A DNA stretch of 64,000 bases from Armigeres subalbatus. Its lineage: Eukaryota > Arthropoda > Insecta > Diptera > Culicidae. The translations under genes were made by a program, and so were the position numbers. Within the stretch, counting starts at the first letter, position 1; every line of letters begins with the position of its first letter. Below are positions 1-11,431 of this stretch, in pieces. The notes beneath the pieces were generated by a model. The model searched no databases and was not told where the DNA came from. It saw only the letters and a program-made list of their open reading frames with translations. The stretch covers positions 167,978,908 to 168,042,907 of the forward strand of contig NC_085141.1 in assembly GCF_024139115.2 (NCBI RefSeq), read 5' to 3'.

Positions 1-60
1 GAGCCAAAGGAGCATTGTTATTTTTTTTTAATTATTTCTAGTTGTTGACTGTAGTGTTGA

Positions 61-335
61 TTTTCGAGATTTTTCGGCTATGCAGTCTGATTTATTAGAA
101 CATATTTTTAAATTTTACCCAATGTTTCATCATCGGGTTCAATGTCTTCTTCCAGGTGAAAAAAATGAATCACTTTTTGTATATGATAGGCCTTTTGTGT
201 ATGATAGGCGTTCCGTTACAAAGAGCAAACATTTTTTTCCCTGAAGAAGACATCGAACCCGATGCCGAAACGTTGGACAAAATTTAAAAATTTGTTCTAA
301 TAAATCAGACTGTATAGCCGAAAAGTCTCGAAAAT
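61..335. repeat. Foldback repeat with arms of about 106 bp
   Basis: Positions 61-168 are an imperfect reverse complement of 230-335. Both arms carry the same landmarks in opposite order: an AATAAATCAGACTG-type block, a run of A/T, and GAAGAAGACAT next to an AACCCGATG block. The spacer contains two copies of TATGATAGG. There is no coding potential. The structure fits a non-autonomous DNA element, but I cannot see a target-site duplication, so the family is unassigned. Confidence 0.7.
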
Positions 336-899
336 TTATTATTTCTTTGAATTTTGAAATGATTTCAGTTCTTCATTTTGAAAGCATTGTTATTGTTGCA
401 GATTGAGTAAAATATTCCTCAAGAGCATGTTCAAACCTTCCATTTCACTTATTATAGCTCTTTTAGTAGGTATCCAATTAAACATCTTTCCTCGTTCTCG
501 TGTCCATGAGGATTTGACTAGGATCCCTAGAATGTACCAAAGCAGGCTTGTCAAAATTCCTCAAACTCGCTAGAGTTTAGGACGAAATAAAATTGGAAAC
601 CAACAAACACGTGTTTTAAGTGAGTGCATTGTGCTGCCGCTCGGCGTTGCACTACCACAGTTAAAATTTTGTGGCAGAAGAAAAGATACAAATGACGTTG
701 ATGACAATATGAGAAACCCTTGGAGAAACCTCTTTTCTGCGTCCAAATTATATTTCAAATATGTTTAACTCTTCGCGTTGGGTCAAAGACCACTCATCAA
801 GCCTCCAAAGTGATGCTATGTGACGAAAATCGGAAACCATTAATCAATATAATAAATTTTCAAAATCTTATAAGTTCTTGAAGAACGTTTACTAAATTA
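336..899. other. No recognisable gene
   Basis: This is AT-rich sequence with only short open frames that lack recognisable motifs. I see no RNA gene and no clear repeat. Confidence 0.5.
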
Positions 900-1047
900 C
901 TGCTATTTTTTTAAATATTTCTTTATTTCGCGGGACATTATCTTGAAATAAGTGAAACGCGGGACATTTCGCGGGACTCTTTTTAGCGCGGGACAAATGG
1001 CGAAAATGCGGGACTGTCCCGCGAAACGCGGGACGTCTGGTCATCTT
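900..1047. mobile_element. Possible terminus of a hAT-like element with GCGGGAC repeats
   Basis: GCGGGAC recurs about six times in 120 bp, in direct and inverted orientation, next to a terminus-like string that reads GATGACCAGACGTCCCGCG on the minus strand. Clustered subterminal repeats beside a GATGACCAGA end are typical of hAT-type termini. The same layout is seen at 44344-46177 in this window. The opposite end was not found, so this is either a solo end or a deleted copy. Confidence 0.4.
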
Positions 1048-1079
1048 ACATAGGCCCAATAAGCCGCCTGGAAAACCAA

Positions 1080-2456
1080 TCATTACGAACAATATAAGAG
1101 ATAATGCGACTCGATATAATCGGCAAAGACCTAGGCGACGAATACAGGATCTCGATTGGAAGCTTGGAACATGGAATTGCAAGTCGCTAGGTTTCGCAGG
1201 TTGCAACAGGATGATCTACGATGAATTACATCCCCGCAACTTCGACGTCGTGGCGCTGCAGGAGATTTGCTGGACAGGACAGAAAGTGTGGAAAAGCGGG
1301 CATTGAGCGGCTACCTTCTACCAAAGCTGTGGCACCACCAACGAGCTGGGAACCGGCTTCATAGTGCTGGGTAAGATGCGCCAACGCGTGATTGGGTGGC
1401 ATCCAATCAACGCAAGGATGTGCAAGCTGAGGATTAAAGGCCGTTTCTTCAACTATAGCATCATCAACGTGCACTGCCCACACGAAGGGAGACCCGACGA
1501 CGAGGAAGAAGCGTTCTATGCACAGCTGGAGCAGACATACGATGGATGCCCACTGCGGGACGTCAAAATCGTCATCGGTGACATGAACGCACAGGTAGGG
1601 AGGGAGGAAATGTAGAGACCGGTCATCGGACCGGATAGTCTGCACACCGTATCGAATGACAACGGCCAACGATGCATAAACTATGCCTGCGCTCAAAACT
1701 CTCGACGGTGTACAACACGCGTCGAAGTCGGACGCCGCGGCTTAACATGGGGCGGCTACAAGACGGTAGACTAGCCCAAGAATACGCGCAGCAGCTGGAA
1801 GTGGCACTTCCAACGGAAGAGCAGCTAGGCGCAGCGTCTCTTGAAGATGGCTGGAGAGATATTCGATCCGCCATTTGAAGCACCGCAACCGCTGCACTTG
1901 GCACGGTGCCCCCGGAATAGCCGAAAATGACACCAGCAGAGAAATTCGGAGACGCATAGTGGCTGGAAATCGTACATACTTTGGACTCCGCATGCGCAAA
2001 ACTCTCCGATCGAATAGAGTTCGCCGCCGTACCAAACTGACAATCTACAAAACGCTCATTAGACCGGTAGTCCTCTACGGACACGAGACCTGGACGATGC
2101 TCGTGGAGGACCAACGCGCACTTGGAGTTTTCGAAAGGAAAGTGCTGCGTACCATCTATGCTGGGGTGCAGATGGCGGACGGTACGTGGAGGAGGCGAAT
2201 GAACCACGAGTTGCATCAGCTGTTGGGAGAACCATCCATCGTTCACACCGCGAAAATCGGACGACTGCGGTGGGCCGGGCACGTAGCCAGAATGTCGGAC
2301 AGTTAAATGGTTCTCGACAACGATCCAACGGGCACAAGAAGGCGAGGTGCGCAGCGGGCAAGGTGGATCGATCAGGTGGAAGATGACTTGCGGAGACTTG
2401 GAGAAGACTCTTATATACCGCACAGGCCACTTCGGCCTTAGTCTGAATAAATAAAT
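1080..2456 (+). pseudogene. RTE-clade non-LTR retrotransposon remnant (endonuclease plus C-terminus, RT deleted)
   Basis: Three frames together spell an RTE-type polyprotein. The apurinic-endonuclease part begins near 1160 (GTWNCKS, then ALQEICW) and runs through NVHCPHEGRPDDEEEAFYAQ to IVIGDMNAQVGREE at about 1615. A linker follows (EYAQQLEVALPTEEQLGAAS, 1780-1850). The C-terminal region is at 1960-2300 (TLIRPVVLYGHETW, VFERKVLRTIY, RLRWAGHVARM). The whole catalytic RT core is missing between about 1925 and 1940, so this is an internally deleted copy. Stops and frameshifts occur, including a TAG right after the endonuclease. The 3' end is AATAAATAAATAA at 2445-2456, a tail typical of RTE elements. 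Clade assignment follows motif recognition of mosquito RTE elements. It cannot be active. Confidence 0.85.
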
Positions 2457-2606
2457 AATTGTGTTGTACCTAATTGTTGTGAACTTTCCGATAGTTTGTT
2501 TATTTTAAAAGTAAAACACAAATCATGTGAACAGATCTCTGTGTATAAGCGTTGATAATCGATACACTTATTAACAAGAGAGGAGAATGTTGTCATTGGC
2601 AAAGTG

Positions 2607-2838
2607 GTACCGTCGTGCGGGGCTTCTTTTGAAAAATAAGGGGCTACTTTGGACATTTTAAAACAAGAATTATAACGAAAATTACTATAAAATTGTCATT
2701 ATCACCAATCGGGTGTCTTGTTGATAGTTGGACGGCAACTTTCTGTTACAAATTTGGTATTTTTTACGTTTAGATTTTTCAAAAAATTAAAAACCCAAAG
2801 TAGCCCCCGGAATCAAAAGAAGCCCCGCACGACGGTAC
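2607..2838. mobile_element. MITE with about 45-bp terminal inverted repeats
   Basis: The ends are near-perfect inverted copies that start GTACCGTCGTGCGGGGCTTC and include the shared block GGGGCTACTTTGG. If the element proper is CCGTCG...CGACGG, it is flanked by TA on both sides, as expected for Tc1/mariner-type insertion. The 230-bp body has no ORF. Confidence 0.8.
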
Positions 2839-3297
2839 TTTTACATTCGCAAGTTCTGCACGTAATGTGCTCCCGAAAACTTGTTTTGACGTTGTGAAAT
2901 CACAGATATTAATTACTTGGGTCTTTTTGACGGTTAAAATAACAAAAATTATAGTAGAAAATCTGACTTTTAAACCAAATCGAAAACTATTCCTGCTGTT
3001 ACCGGTAAATCGAAAATGATGTCATTCTATTTAGAAATCTACACAAATTATGTAATCAGCCATGAAGATTAAAGTTTGAAAACAAATTTTGAACTCAATT
3101 CGATGTCGACGTCAAAATATGTTTTCTATTCACTCTCATTATGATGTCAGAATTAGCTCAGGCGTCAAATTGAAGGATTCAAAATTCAATGGACCTCTAA
3201 AATACTACGCGGTTAATACAAATTAAGAATTCTCAGATTTTTAGATAGATTTTAAGATTTATAGATTTCAAGATTTTGAAATTTTTGATTTTCTGGT
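2839..3297. other. No recognisable gene
   Basis: AT-rich sequence with no supportable ORF. The last 60 bases already resemble the AGATTTTT repeat found at 3625-3812, with degenerate ATAGATTT and AGATTT motifs. Confidence 0.4.
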
Positions 3298-3624
3298 TAG
3301 GGTGGGTGTACCAATTGTCGCCATACATAAGAACAACAATTTTTTTTTGTAAATAGGTAAACTGCATGTGGGTGGACTTTATACTTATATTAAGCGAAAG
3401 GTTTTACTTCCTGCTCCTCAGCTGTGAAAACCACAATCAAATTTGTTATAATCCTCAAAATTGATTAATACATAATAGGAACGCATGCACCAGTTGTGGC
3501 ACTATTCTTAATTCGTTTTTTATTTGGCAATGAACTTGGTTTGCGGTGATTTTATTGGCCATTTAGTATATAAAGCACTAGTGCGACAACTGGTGCTATA
3601 GCCACGACTGGTACATCTAGCCTA
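3298..3624. mobile_element. MITE with TA flanks
   Basis: The left end TAGGGTGGGTGTACCA matches the reverse complement of the right end (TAGGCTAGATGTACCA), and similarity extends about 25 bp inward. TA dinucleotides flank GGG...CC on both sides. There is no ORF. A mariner-like non-autonomous element is the simplest reading. Confidence 0.6.
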
Positions 3625-3812
3625 CTAGATTGTTAAATTTTCAGATTATTAGATCTTGAGATTTTCAGATTTTTAGAATTTTAGATTTTTAGATTTTAAG
3701 ATTTTTGGATTTTAGATTTTTAGATTTTTAGATTTTTAGATTTTTAGATTTTTAGACTTTTAGATTTTTAGATTATTAGATTTTTAGATTTTTAAATTTT
3801 TAGATTTTTAGA
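3625..3812. repeat. Short AGATTTTT tandem array
   Basis: About 185 bp of the 8-bp unit AGATTTTT with scattered substitutions. It has the same unit as the much longer array at 17991-21540. Confidence 0.9.
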
Positions 3813-4310
3813 GAGGAGAAGGGTTCGAAACCTGGTCGCGAGTGCACGTGTGTCAGATAGGCTCTTGGTGAAACTGTGTTGAAGTTGAAGTGTTTTTATG
3901 TGAAATAGATGTTCAAAGAAATGATTGCAGGGTATTACATATTGTACATGTATTTATTGTGAAGTGGAATAGATGAAGAATGCCAGTTTTTGTTTTCGTA
4001 AAAGATGGCTGGTGAAAATTTAACCAAAGAAAAGGAACAATAATTAACTACCAAAGATATGTGTGTGCGATTCGAATCAGCTTCTCCCTGATGTTCGTGT
4101 GTGTGCCAAGCATCGTGTGTAGGTATTTATAAAGTGGCGTGCTTAGCTGCTGTGTGACGCTGGTGTACAGTGCTACACATACTTGCTGGACAGCTGCTGC
4201 TGGTGTTTGTGTTGGAAGTGGACGGAAGATTGTAACACGTCATCAACATCGTATGACTCTGACGACGGGTACTGTGCATCATGATGAATCCAAGCAACCT
4301 TATATGTAGG
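3813..4310. other. Unassigned sequence upstream of a compound element
   Basis: Mixed-composition sequence rich in GTGTG tracts. It holds a GGTTCGAAACC string near 3827 that resembles a pol III B box, but no matching A box or cloverleaf. No supportable gene. Confidence 0.4.
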
Positions 4311-6057
4311 CAGGGTGTCGACTACCTGGAAAAACCTGGAAAGTCAGGGAAAGTCAGGGAATTTCAATTTGGACCTGGAATGTCAGGGAAAGTCAGGGAA
4401 TTTCGATTGAGGTCAGGGAAAAAATCACAAAATCCAATATAGAAAATTTATGGTGATTTTTTTTATTTCGAGCAATATGCTAAACACTTATGACAATGAA
4501 ACGCTGAACCATTCAATTATTAAAGTACCGAAACTTCGGATCAGATAGCGTTTTAGCTGGCAATCAGACTGCATAGCCAATAAACAAAACAATACTCCGA
4601 GTCAGTTACAGTCGACAACCATTTCCATCAAGCTATGTATAAAGCTTTTTTTGTGTGACCGTTGGCAGTCTCTAGACTAAAAGTTTACTCCGGGCCCATT
4701 CCCTGTACCCCATAGTAATCGAGTTTGTTTCTATTGATCTCTATGCAATAACATAGGTTCCAAAGCCTTGATGTTCAAATTGTCACTGTTGAGGTCTGAT
4801 ACAAATATTTTTTTAAAGTCCCCTTTAATATTTTAGATTATTTAGTTTGAGTGGTTTTGTGCAGTTTCCTCATCAGTAGCGTTAGAGTCATTTTCCCTTT
4901 AAACAAAAGAAGTTTTGAAAGTTCGTTCAAATACTTAATCATCAATCGCGAGAGTCTGATATTGGGATATTGGAAGAAATGCGATCTATCTTGATAAATT
5001 TAAATTGCTGATTGGTAACCAACTCTAATATATCATATTACCTTTTGATAAAAATGCAGAGCCCAATTTTTCGAAAATTATCTAGTCTAAGCAGTCTAAA
5101 CTGAATCAAATGGCTGAAATGTGCCATAGTTCAGAACCGATCCACAAATAATCATCAATAATGTTCAACCTACAACCAACAGCTAACAGATATTTAAAGG
5201 CTGGTTGAAAGAAAACGCCGAATACTATCTTTGTGGACATTCAACAACACTCCACAGCATCGGCATCATCTCCAAACAAGATTCTGTATGTAATGTTTTA
5301 AAAACATTTTGTGAACTTTCATTTGATGATGGGCTTATAAAGTCAGTGGTTGAACCTCACGTCCTTAGGTGGCAAATTACTAGTCACGTAGAGAGAATGA
5401 CAGTGGATTAAAGCATCATATGATCTATCCCATGTACGTAAGTGGCGATAGTCTCAATAAAACGTTTGCTCGATACTTCATAACCATACTCGGACGCAAG
5501 AGGAGGATAATGTTGTGGTTAATGGTAATGTTTCAGTTTATCATTCGTTGCTTTTGATGTTTATAAAACAATTTTATCAGAAAATATTTTGGTTGATCTT
5601 TGAGAATTTTCTTCAGAAATTACTTCAGTGAAAATGCTTTAGTATATGTATTTTGTGATAACAATTATTCCCTTCAGTAAATTTTCTAAATTACTTCAGA
5701 ATTCTCACTAAACATAAAAAATCCCAGAGGATTTCCAAGAGCTCGCTTAATAGTTTAATCCTGGAACTCCTTGATGGATGTTTAGTAGATTTTTTCTTTG
5801 TAGATTATATGGTGTTTACTCAAATTTGAATTGAAATGAATTCATACAAAAAATATGCCAATGAATCTTCAAACATGTTTCCACGAGTTCTTCAAAAAAC
5901 TCCATTACACAGTTTCATTGCTTGTTATACTTGCCTGACATCTAGTTGATAGTAGTTTTATAAATAAAATATTGCTGGAATTTCAAGACTATCGATTCAC
6001 TTTTGGCACACAACTAAAAATTGATAAAATGAATTGAGTAGGTGTAGCTCCCCTTAG

Positions 6058-6162
6058 CATCCCTAGAAACATTTTGGTTTTATGCTGGTTTTATAACACT
6101 CTTGTAGAGTAGATTATGGTCTTCAAGAGCATTATAAAACTTAAAATGTTACTTGGGATATG
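6058..6162. mobile_element. Small palindromic MITE (copy 1)
   Basis: It begins CATCCCTAGAAACATTTTGG and ends with the inverted counterpart (AAAATGTTACTTGGGATATG). A second copy in the opposite orientation is at 55243-55345. The middle carries CTCTTG...CAAGAG, so the whole element can fold on itself. No ORF. Confidence 0.75.
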
Positions 6163-7711
6163 AGACTAGTTATGCCACTTTTTTACAAACATGACCTTTT
6201 TTTTATATTTTTCCATGGGGCCTTTGCCAAGGCCACAATCGACAAATATTAAACGACCTGATTGTATTCAGACCAGGTTATTTAAAGTATTGCATGGTTA
6301 GAATGTTTTTCTGGATTTATGGATTCTGGATTCTGGACATGTGCTGCATGGATTTATGTGAGCTTGTAGGGTTTGAATTGTTGATTATCTGGAAGATTGC
6401 AGCGTCCGTGACTAATTTTAGAAGTCCATTAACTCCACAGAGAGTGAATAAGAATTATTAAGAGCCAATGGAGGTTTCTCGATTTCCACAAAAATACCTA
6501 ACCCGTAAATTTTTTTTAACGGAATTAGAAGGATTTCTAGAAGCTTCCACGATTGTTCAAAAAGTTGCTCAAAAGTCGTGTCAAAAAAGTCGTGTCAGTA
6601 GTCTTGGAGGCCTATTGCGACTCTAGAGAGTCCGTGTGACTTCTCAATGGTGGATGATTGCACCAGAAAGTTTATAACATTGGAGCAAATTTTGGAAAGA
6701 TGTGAATCATGAAAACCTTTGAGGAGTTCTGTGCATTTACTTGATTCTTTGTAGACGACCAGAATTACCTATAAAATTCTACATATTTTTAATGTTCTGC
6801 TTCAGAAGTGATTAGGCTTCCAGTAACTCAGGAACTCATATGGACAGGAATCCAACATGCAAAGATTTTCATATGCTTCTAGGAATTGAAAAAAAAAAAC
6901 ATTTTTCATACCTGGAATTTTTCGAGAAATGGTCTGGAAAGTCAGGGAAAGTCAGGGAATTTCATTCTCAAATTTGAGTCGACACTAAGGGTATGCGATA
7001 AGACACTTTTTCCTAACGAAACGAAACGAAACGAAATTTAAAATGTGTATGTTGATTCGAAACGAAACGAAACGAAATATAAATTATTTCCGCAACTTCG
7101 AAACGATACGAAATCAAGGTTCATTCAATTCGAAATTTTACGAAACGAAACGAAATTTTTATTTTCATTCCGCGGATTTTTTATTGAATTGATTTTGAAG
7201 TTTACAAAATTGGTCACACGCAATCGAGATGTATACACTGCCAAAAATATCTATATAAGATATATGTGTCGCCGTTATAGATTTTTGCAATAGCTCCACC
7301 CTAATATAATCGATATAGAACCACACATAAATTAAATAATTGCTAATTCGAGACCACACATAAAGTTTATTTGTATATATATTTTATAAGTAGTTCGCGT
7401 GGAGAATGGTTATGTGTGCGCTGATATACATCATAAGCTATGGATTTTGGAAATCTATGGATTTTTGCCAATAAATATGTGTGGATTTTTAGTAGCGTAT
7501 ATCCAAAATTGAAAATTTTGTATGAAAAACTGCAAGTGGGTTTTTTATTATCCTGGTCATTGTAGTAACAAAATAAGCAGTCTGAGATAAATCGCCGCTT
7601 CTCCGTTTACAATTGGCGAAAAGGCAATACCCCAGCATTAGTGCAGTTCCTAATTTCATTTTATTATCATATTTGGGATGTGATTCCTTCTTTAGAAGTA
7701 TACATTTTGTA

Positions 7712-8273
7712 CAGTATACCCCCGCTGATCTGACAAATGTTTGGCCGGACCACAGATAACAGATATTGAGGCTGGCATCCGATACGTGTGTAAACATGCG
7801 CAACCGTTAATTCAATTGTATTTAAAATGCGAACCGCGTTTGGCAATCGATTGGAGATGGCGCAAGGATCATTGTTATTGAAAACGCAGCCCGAATGCAG
7901 CTGTCAAATACATTGGCTGCGTTCAACGGTTGTTAATCCGCTGCGTTTGTATGTACTGCCGCAATTAGTTGAGTAGATGTCAGGAGTGGGCCAATGTATA
8001 TCAATTCAAAAGTTTACACAGGATTTTCAATAAAATTAGTTCTAGCTTCAATATCAGTTATCTGTGGCCGGACTAACGTGGTTTCTGTCGTTGATCCGAC
8101 TGTCAAATCCGTATAAATGAACCAAAACAAAATCACAGCACAAATTAGAATATTGACAGTATAATGTATTTAAATGGGTGTTGATTATTTTTATTCCGGA
8201 AAATTCCGAATTAGCGAGATCCGAACTAACGAGTCGTCGGATTAGCGAGGTCCGGATAAGCGGGGAGATACTG
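7712..8273. mobile_element. Pogo/Tigger-like non-autonomous element
   Basis: The left end is CAGTATACCCCCGCTGATC. The right end read in reverse is CAGTATCTCCCCGCTTATCC. Both are flanked by TA (7710-7711, 8274-8275). CAGTA...CCCCGCTTATC termini with TA duplications are characteristic of pogo/Tigger elements. A second internal inverted repeat (about 30 bp, containing CCGG.CCACAGATAAC) lies inside. The short open frames here are not transposase. It is nested within the right half of the compound element at 4311-9833. Confidence 0.8.
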
Positions 8274-8900
8274 TATACAGAAAATCCTTTCATTAGTAAA
8301 TAATTCCAAATCCACGTTTTACAAAATTACCTTCTTTATGTAATACTTTTTCTATTCTTTAGCCACCAACAATAATCGGTATTCAGAGTTTTACTATTTC
8401 TGGGAAACTGTACATTCTGGCAAATTACGTTCTGGCAATTGGTCAATTCTGGCATATGGTCCATTCTGGGGAATGGGTTTCTGGTGAAAATCATTGTGGT
8501 AAATGCCATACAATCATTGAGCTAACTCAAAACCAAAAAAAGGTAGATAGTAGATAGAGAATTGTTAATAGCATACATTTGCTCGCTAGACAAATCCTCT
8601 ACATCTTTCTAAAATCCACAAAATCGCAAAGTTTTTACGGCAGCAGTTTGCCAGGTATTCTAAATTCAACCTTTTTATATGAAGCTGGGAGAGTCTTATA
8701 TCCTCGTTTGTCGGGTGAAGATCACTGCGTCCAGATTTTAGGACTATTGTGATATACCCTTTTGCTGTGTCTTATATACAATCAACTCGACGAACCAAGT
8801 AATAGTCTGTTTGTCCTTGTATATGTGTTTGTGCATATGAGGCATGTAAACATCGTTGTCAAATTCATGAGTAATGGTATAAGCCGTTCACGCCCTTACA

Positions 8901-8982
8901 GTCAATTTGAGATTAGGAGAGGGAAATTAGTTTGACAATTATAAGAGACCGAGGAATGCTCTGCATCTCCGTGAGCGCCACG
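8901..8982 (+). repeat. Dispersed repeat, about 85 bp, copy 1
   Basis: Contains GATTAGGAGAGG, AAATTAGTTTGA, AGAGACCGAGGAAT and GTGAGCGCCAC in that order. The same blocks occur in reverse complement at 33033-33121. The family is unassigned. Confidence 0.7.
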
Positions 8983-9875
8983 GGAAAGGAATCTTTGATT
9001 TGTTGAAAAGGTAATTCATGTGAAAGGTGGCTTCAAGTGGTGGTAAGCGACTAAATATTTATCGTAATCGAAGTTATTTTGAAAACTCGAAGACGAAAGT
9101 CGTGTTTCAAATCAATCCAACTTCGTTTACTCAATGTACTTCCTTTAATAATAATGTTTTCATTGGGGCCTACTTAACTGTTAAGTGGTGATTAGTGAAC
9201 CGCCTAAAGCTGGTTTGAGACATAAGAGGTGAAGAAGTCGGCCGTTAATAAGAAAGAGGCGCTTTAAAAATAATTCACATATTCCATAAGAATTCACGCC
9301 ACGGCTGTGCCTCTTTGACAAAGTTGTACTGATCAGATTCGTATCTGATTACATTCATACTCTGAGCCTGACGTCTTAAATATTGAGGTAAAATAGTTAA
9401 AGATATTTTTCGTTTTCTGTTTGACATTTCTAACAAAACACTGAAGACGTTTTATAGATAAAAACTAAATACGTATTTGTCGACTCAGAATGGGATTATG
9501 CAGTAACCGTTAATATGAAAATTTGTATAACATTAAGTTTTGAAAACAGCTTTATGATTTTGTTCAGCGGCGCAGCCAAAATTTTTGATAATACACTATC
9601 GTACAAGACAGTATGGTTTAAGTCTAAATTTGTTTCGAAATTCCGCGGAATTCCGTTAAGTTTCGTTAAAAGCTAATTTTTTCTAGCGAAATTTTTGTGA
9701 TTTTACGAAACGAAACGAAATCAAGAAATCAGATTTCGCCACGCTCAAATTCCGCGAAATTCCGCGGAATTTCGTTTCGAACCACCTGAAACGAAATTTT
9801 TCGAAATACCGCATATGCTTAGTCGACACCCTGTGTAGGTAAACGTGAGTATAATATGCGTGAGATTGTTGAGTG

Positions 9876-10273
9876 CAATGATGGGAAATGTCAAAAAAAT
9901 GTCATGGCATTGCCATTACTAATTTCGTAATAACTTTTTCCAAAAGTCATTTACAGTTCGGATTTTTTGATCAACATGTAGTACTTAAAGGGTCCTAGAA
10001 CTTTGTCGAACAGATCATTGTTCTAAATACAAAGTGTGAACCATGAGAGCGAAATTTAAAAAATGTCACGTAATGTCATGACATTAATGTCATTTGACAC
10101 TAATTCGGCTCTCACGCCGCAAATATCATATTTAGAGAAACTACATATTAGAAAAAGTTTTCGGGTCATCTAAAGGCTACATGTTTATATGGAAAACATT
10201 ATTGTAAATGACTTGTGAGAAAAGTTATTAGCAAGTTAGTCCCATGACATCGATATGACATTTCCCGTCACTG
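9876..10273. mobile_element. hAT-type MITE with 8-bp target duplication
   Basis: The ends CAATGATGGGAAATGTCA and (reverse) CAGTGACGGGAAATGTCA are inverted copies, and similarity extends about 80 bp inward through AATAACTTTT and AAGTCATTTACA blocks. Exact 8-bp direct repeats GTTGAGTG flank it at 9868-9875 and 10274-10281. CA-starting termini plus an 8-bp duplication indicate hAT. No ORF. Confidence 0.85.
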
Positions 10274-10321
10274 GTTGAGTGAACGGAGTTCATGTAGAAA
10301 AACTCATATTGATTTAGAATT

Positions 10322-10802
10322 CCCCCCAAACATACGTGACGCCGACGGCATCGCCGCGTTTCTGTTGTTGTGTCGTTGCATGCGTGGTTGGCTGAGTGGT
10401 AGCACATTGCAGTAAGGCCGATGACATGCTCACGCGTGTGCGTGCGCGAACGCGTCCAAGACAAGAGAATTTTTCTTGCTGATATTCTGCTTTACGAGTG
10501 CTTGGACGCGTTCCGCATCACTCGACGCGTCAGTATGTCATCGCCCTTACGCGGTTCCACAGTGTTTATTGTCGTGTTGGTCTGAATATATGTATAAGGG
10601 GCAAGCCAGAGTGGGCGCGACGTGCGATGCGACGCGACGCGACAGTGCAATTTGACAGCCTGTTGATAATGATTGTTATTCTTTTACGTGAGTCGCGTCG
10701 CGTCGCATCGCTCGTCGCGTTTGCTCTGGCTTGCCCCTAAGGCGATGTGAGGCGGAGTCGTGGCGATCCTATCGCCGTCGTCGGTCGCGTAGGTTTGGGG
10801 AG
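10322..10802. mobile_element. MITE (outer) carrying a nested MITE
   Basis: CCCCAAACATACGTGACG at the left matches the reverse of the right end (CCCCAAACCTACGCGACC), and GACGGCGAT-type blocks continue inward. The body contains an internal palindrome around GGACGCGTTC (about 10450-10520) and is interrupted by the 140-bp element at 10598-10737. Without that insert it would be about 340 bp. I see no clear target duplication. Confidence 0.65.
10598..10737. mobile_element. PIF/Harbinger-type MITE nested in the element at 10322-10802
   Basis: The 140-bp element has inverted repeats of about 50 bp starting GGGGCAAGCCAGAG and continuing through CGATGCGACGCGACGCGAC. It is flanked by TAA on both sides (10595-10597, 10738-10740). 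A 3-bp TWA duplication is the hallmark of PIF/Harbinger insertion. The apparent ORF across it is an artefact of the palindrome. Confidence 0.85.
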
Positions 10803-11431
10803 AGCCTGGTTGATGACGCATCTGTATGCATGTAAAATACTACATACATTCCTTGTCGTGTTTCTGGACGAGCCGGACGTATTTACATCCGTGTCTCATC
10901 ACGTGACGCTCTTTTAATCGGTGGAGTTTTTTTTTCCCCACGGTCGGGGTTGTTTTTATATCGTTAGTTGCCTACGCGAGTTAAAAGTTAGTTAGTCACA
11001 AGGTGATCTATCCAGCCGACTAATTAAGGAAGCGAGCTGTCTTAGCAATGCTATTGCAGTCTCGTGAGAAGGTGATGTTTCTTTTTTTCTGGAAGCATTA
11101 CTGTGACGACCAACAGCAGCAAAGTCGCCGTCACGTAAAGCTACCTACTCGGTGGAGTAGGCAGCGAACAGGCTAAGTACAATATTGTATCCCATTGTCC
11201 CGTTTAACTCGATTCATCCACACTTCAGTGGTGCCGTTTTGTGTTCTGCCTATAGTTAGGTACCGGTGGATTACAGTGGGCCAAAAAGCGAAAAAGTTCG
11301 CCTGAAATATTATTAATTCATTTCGCTTTTCTGTGTTTTTGTTGTTGTTTGGTTATTATTATAGTTAAATCTTATTAGTATTTTCTCATATTATTTTTTA
11401 TTATTATTTTGGGGATTTTGGGTTATATTAC

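Larger units (their letters stand above)
4311..9833. mobile_element. Compound hAT-like DNA element: two related elements fused at 6976-6995
   Basis: The outer ends are exact inverted copies: CAGGGTGTCGACTA at 4311 and TAGTCGACACCCTG ending at 9833. They are flanked by the direct repeat TGTAGG (4305-4310 and 9834-9839). The left half (to about 6987) has TCAGGGAAAG-type subterminal repeats at both of its ends (4335-4430, 6940-6962). The right half has AAACGAAACGAA-type repeats at both of its ends (7016-7170, 9640-9810). At the junction a single GTCGACAC remains where two full termini would be expected, as if back-to-back ends had collapsed. No transposase ORF is visible. A 6-bp duplication is shorter than the 8 bp usual for hAT, so the superfamily is tentative. 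Confidence 0.65.

Noticed and set aside
5205..5411. 68-codon frame inside the compound element, considered as a transposase relic
   Set aside because: No catalytic or zinc-finger motif of any transposase family could be recognised.
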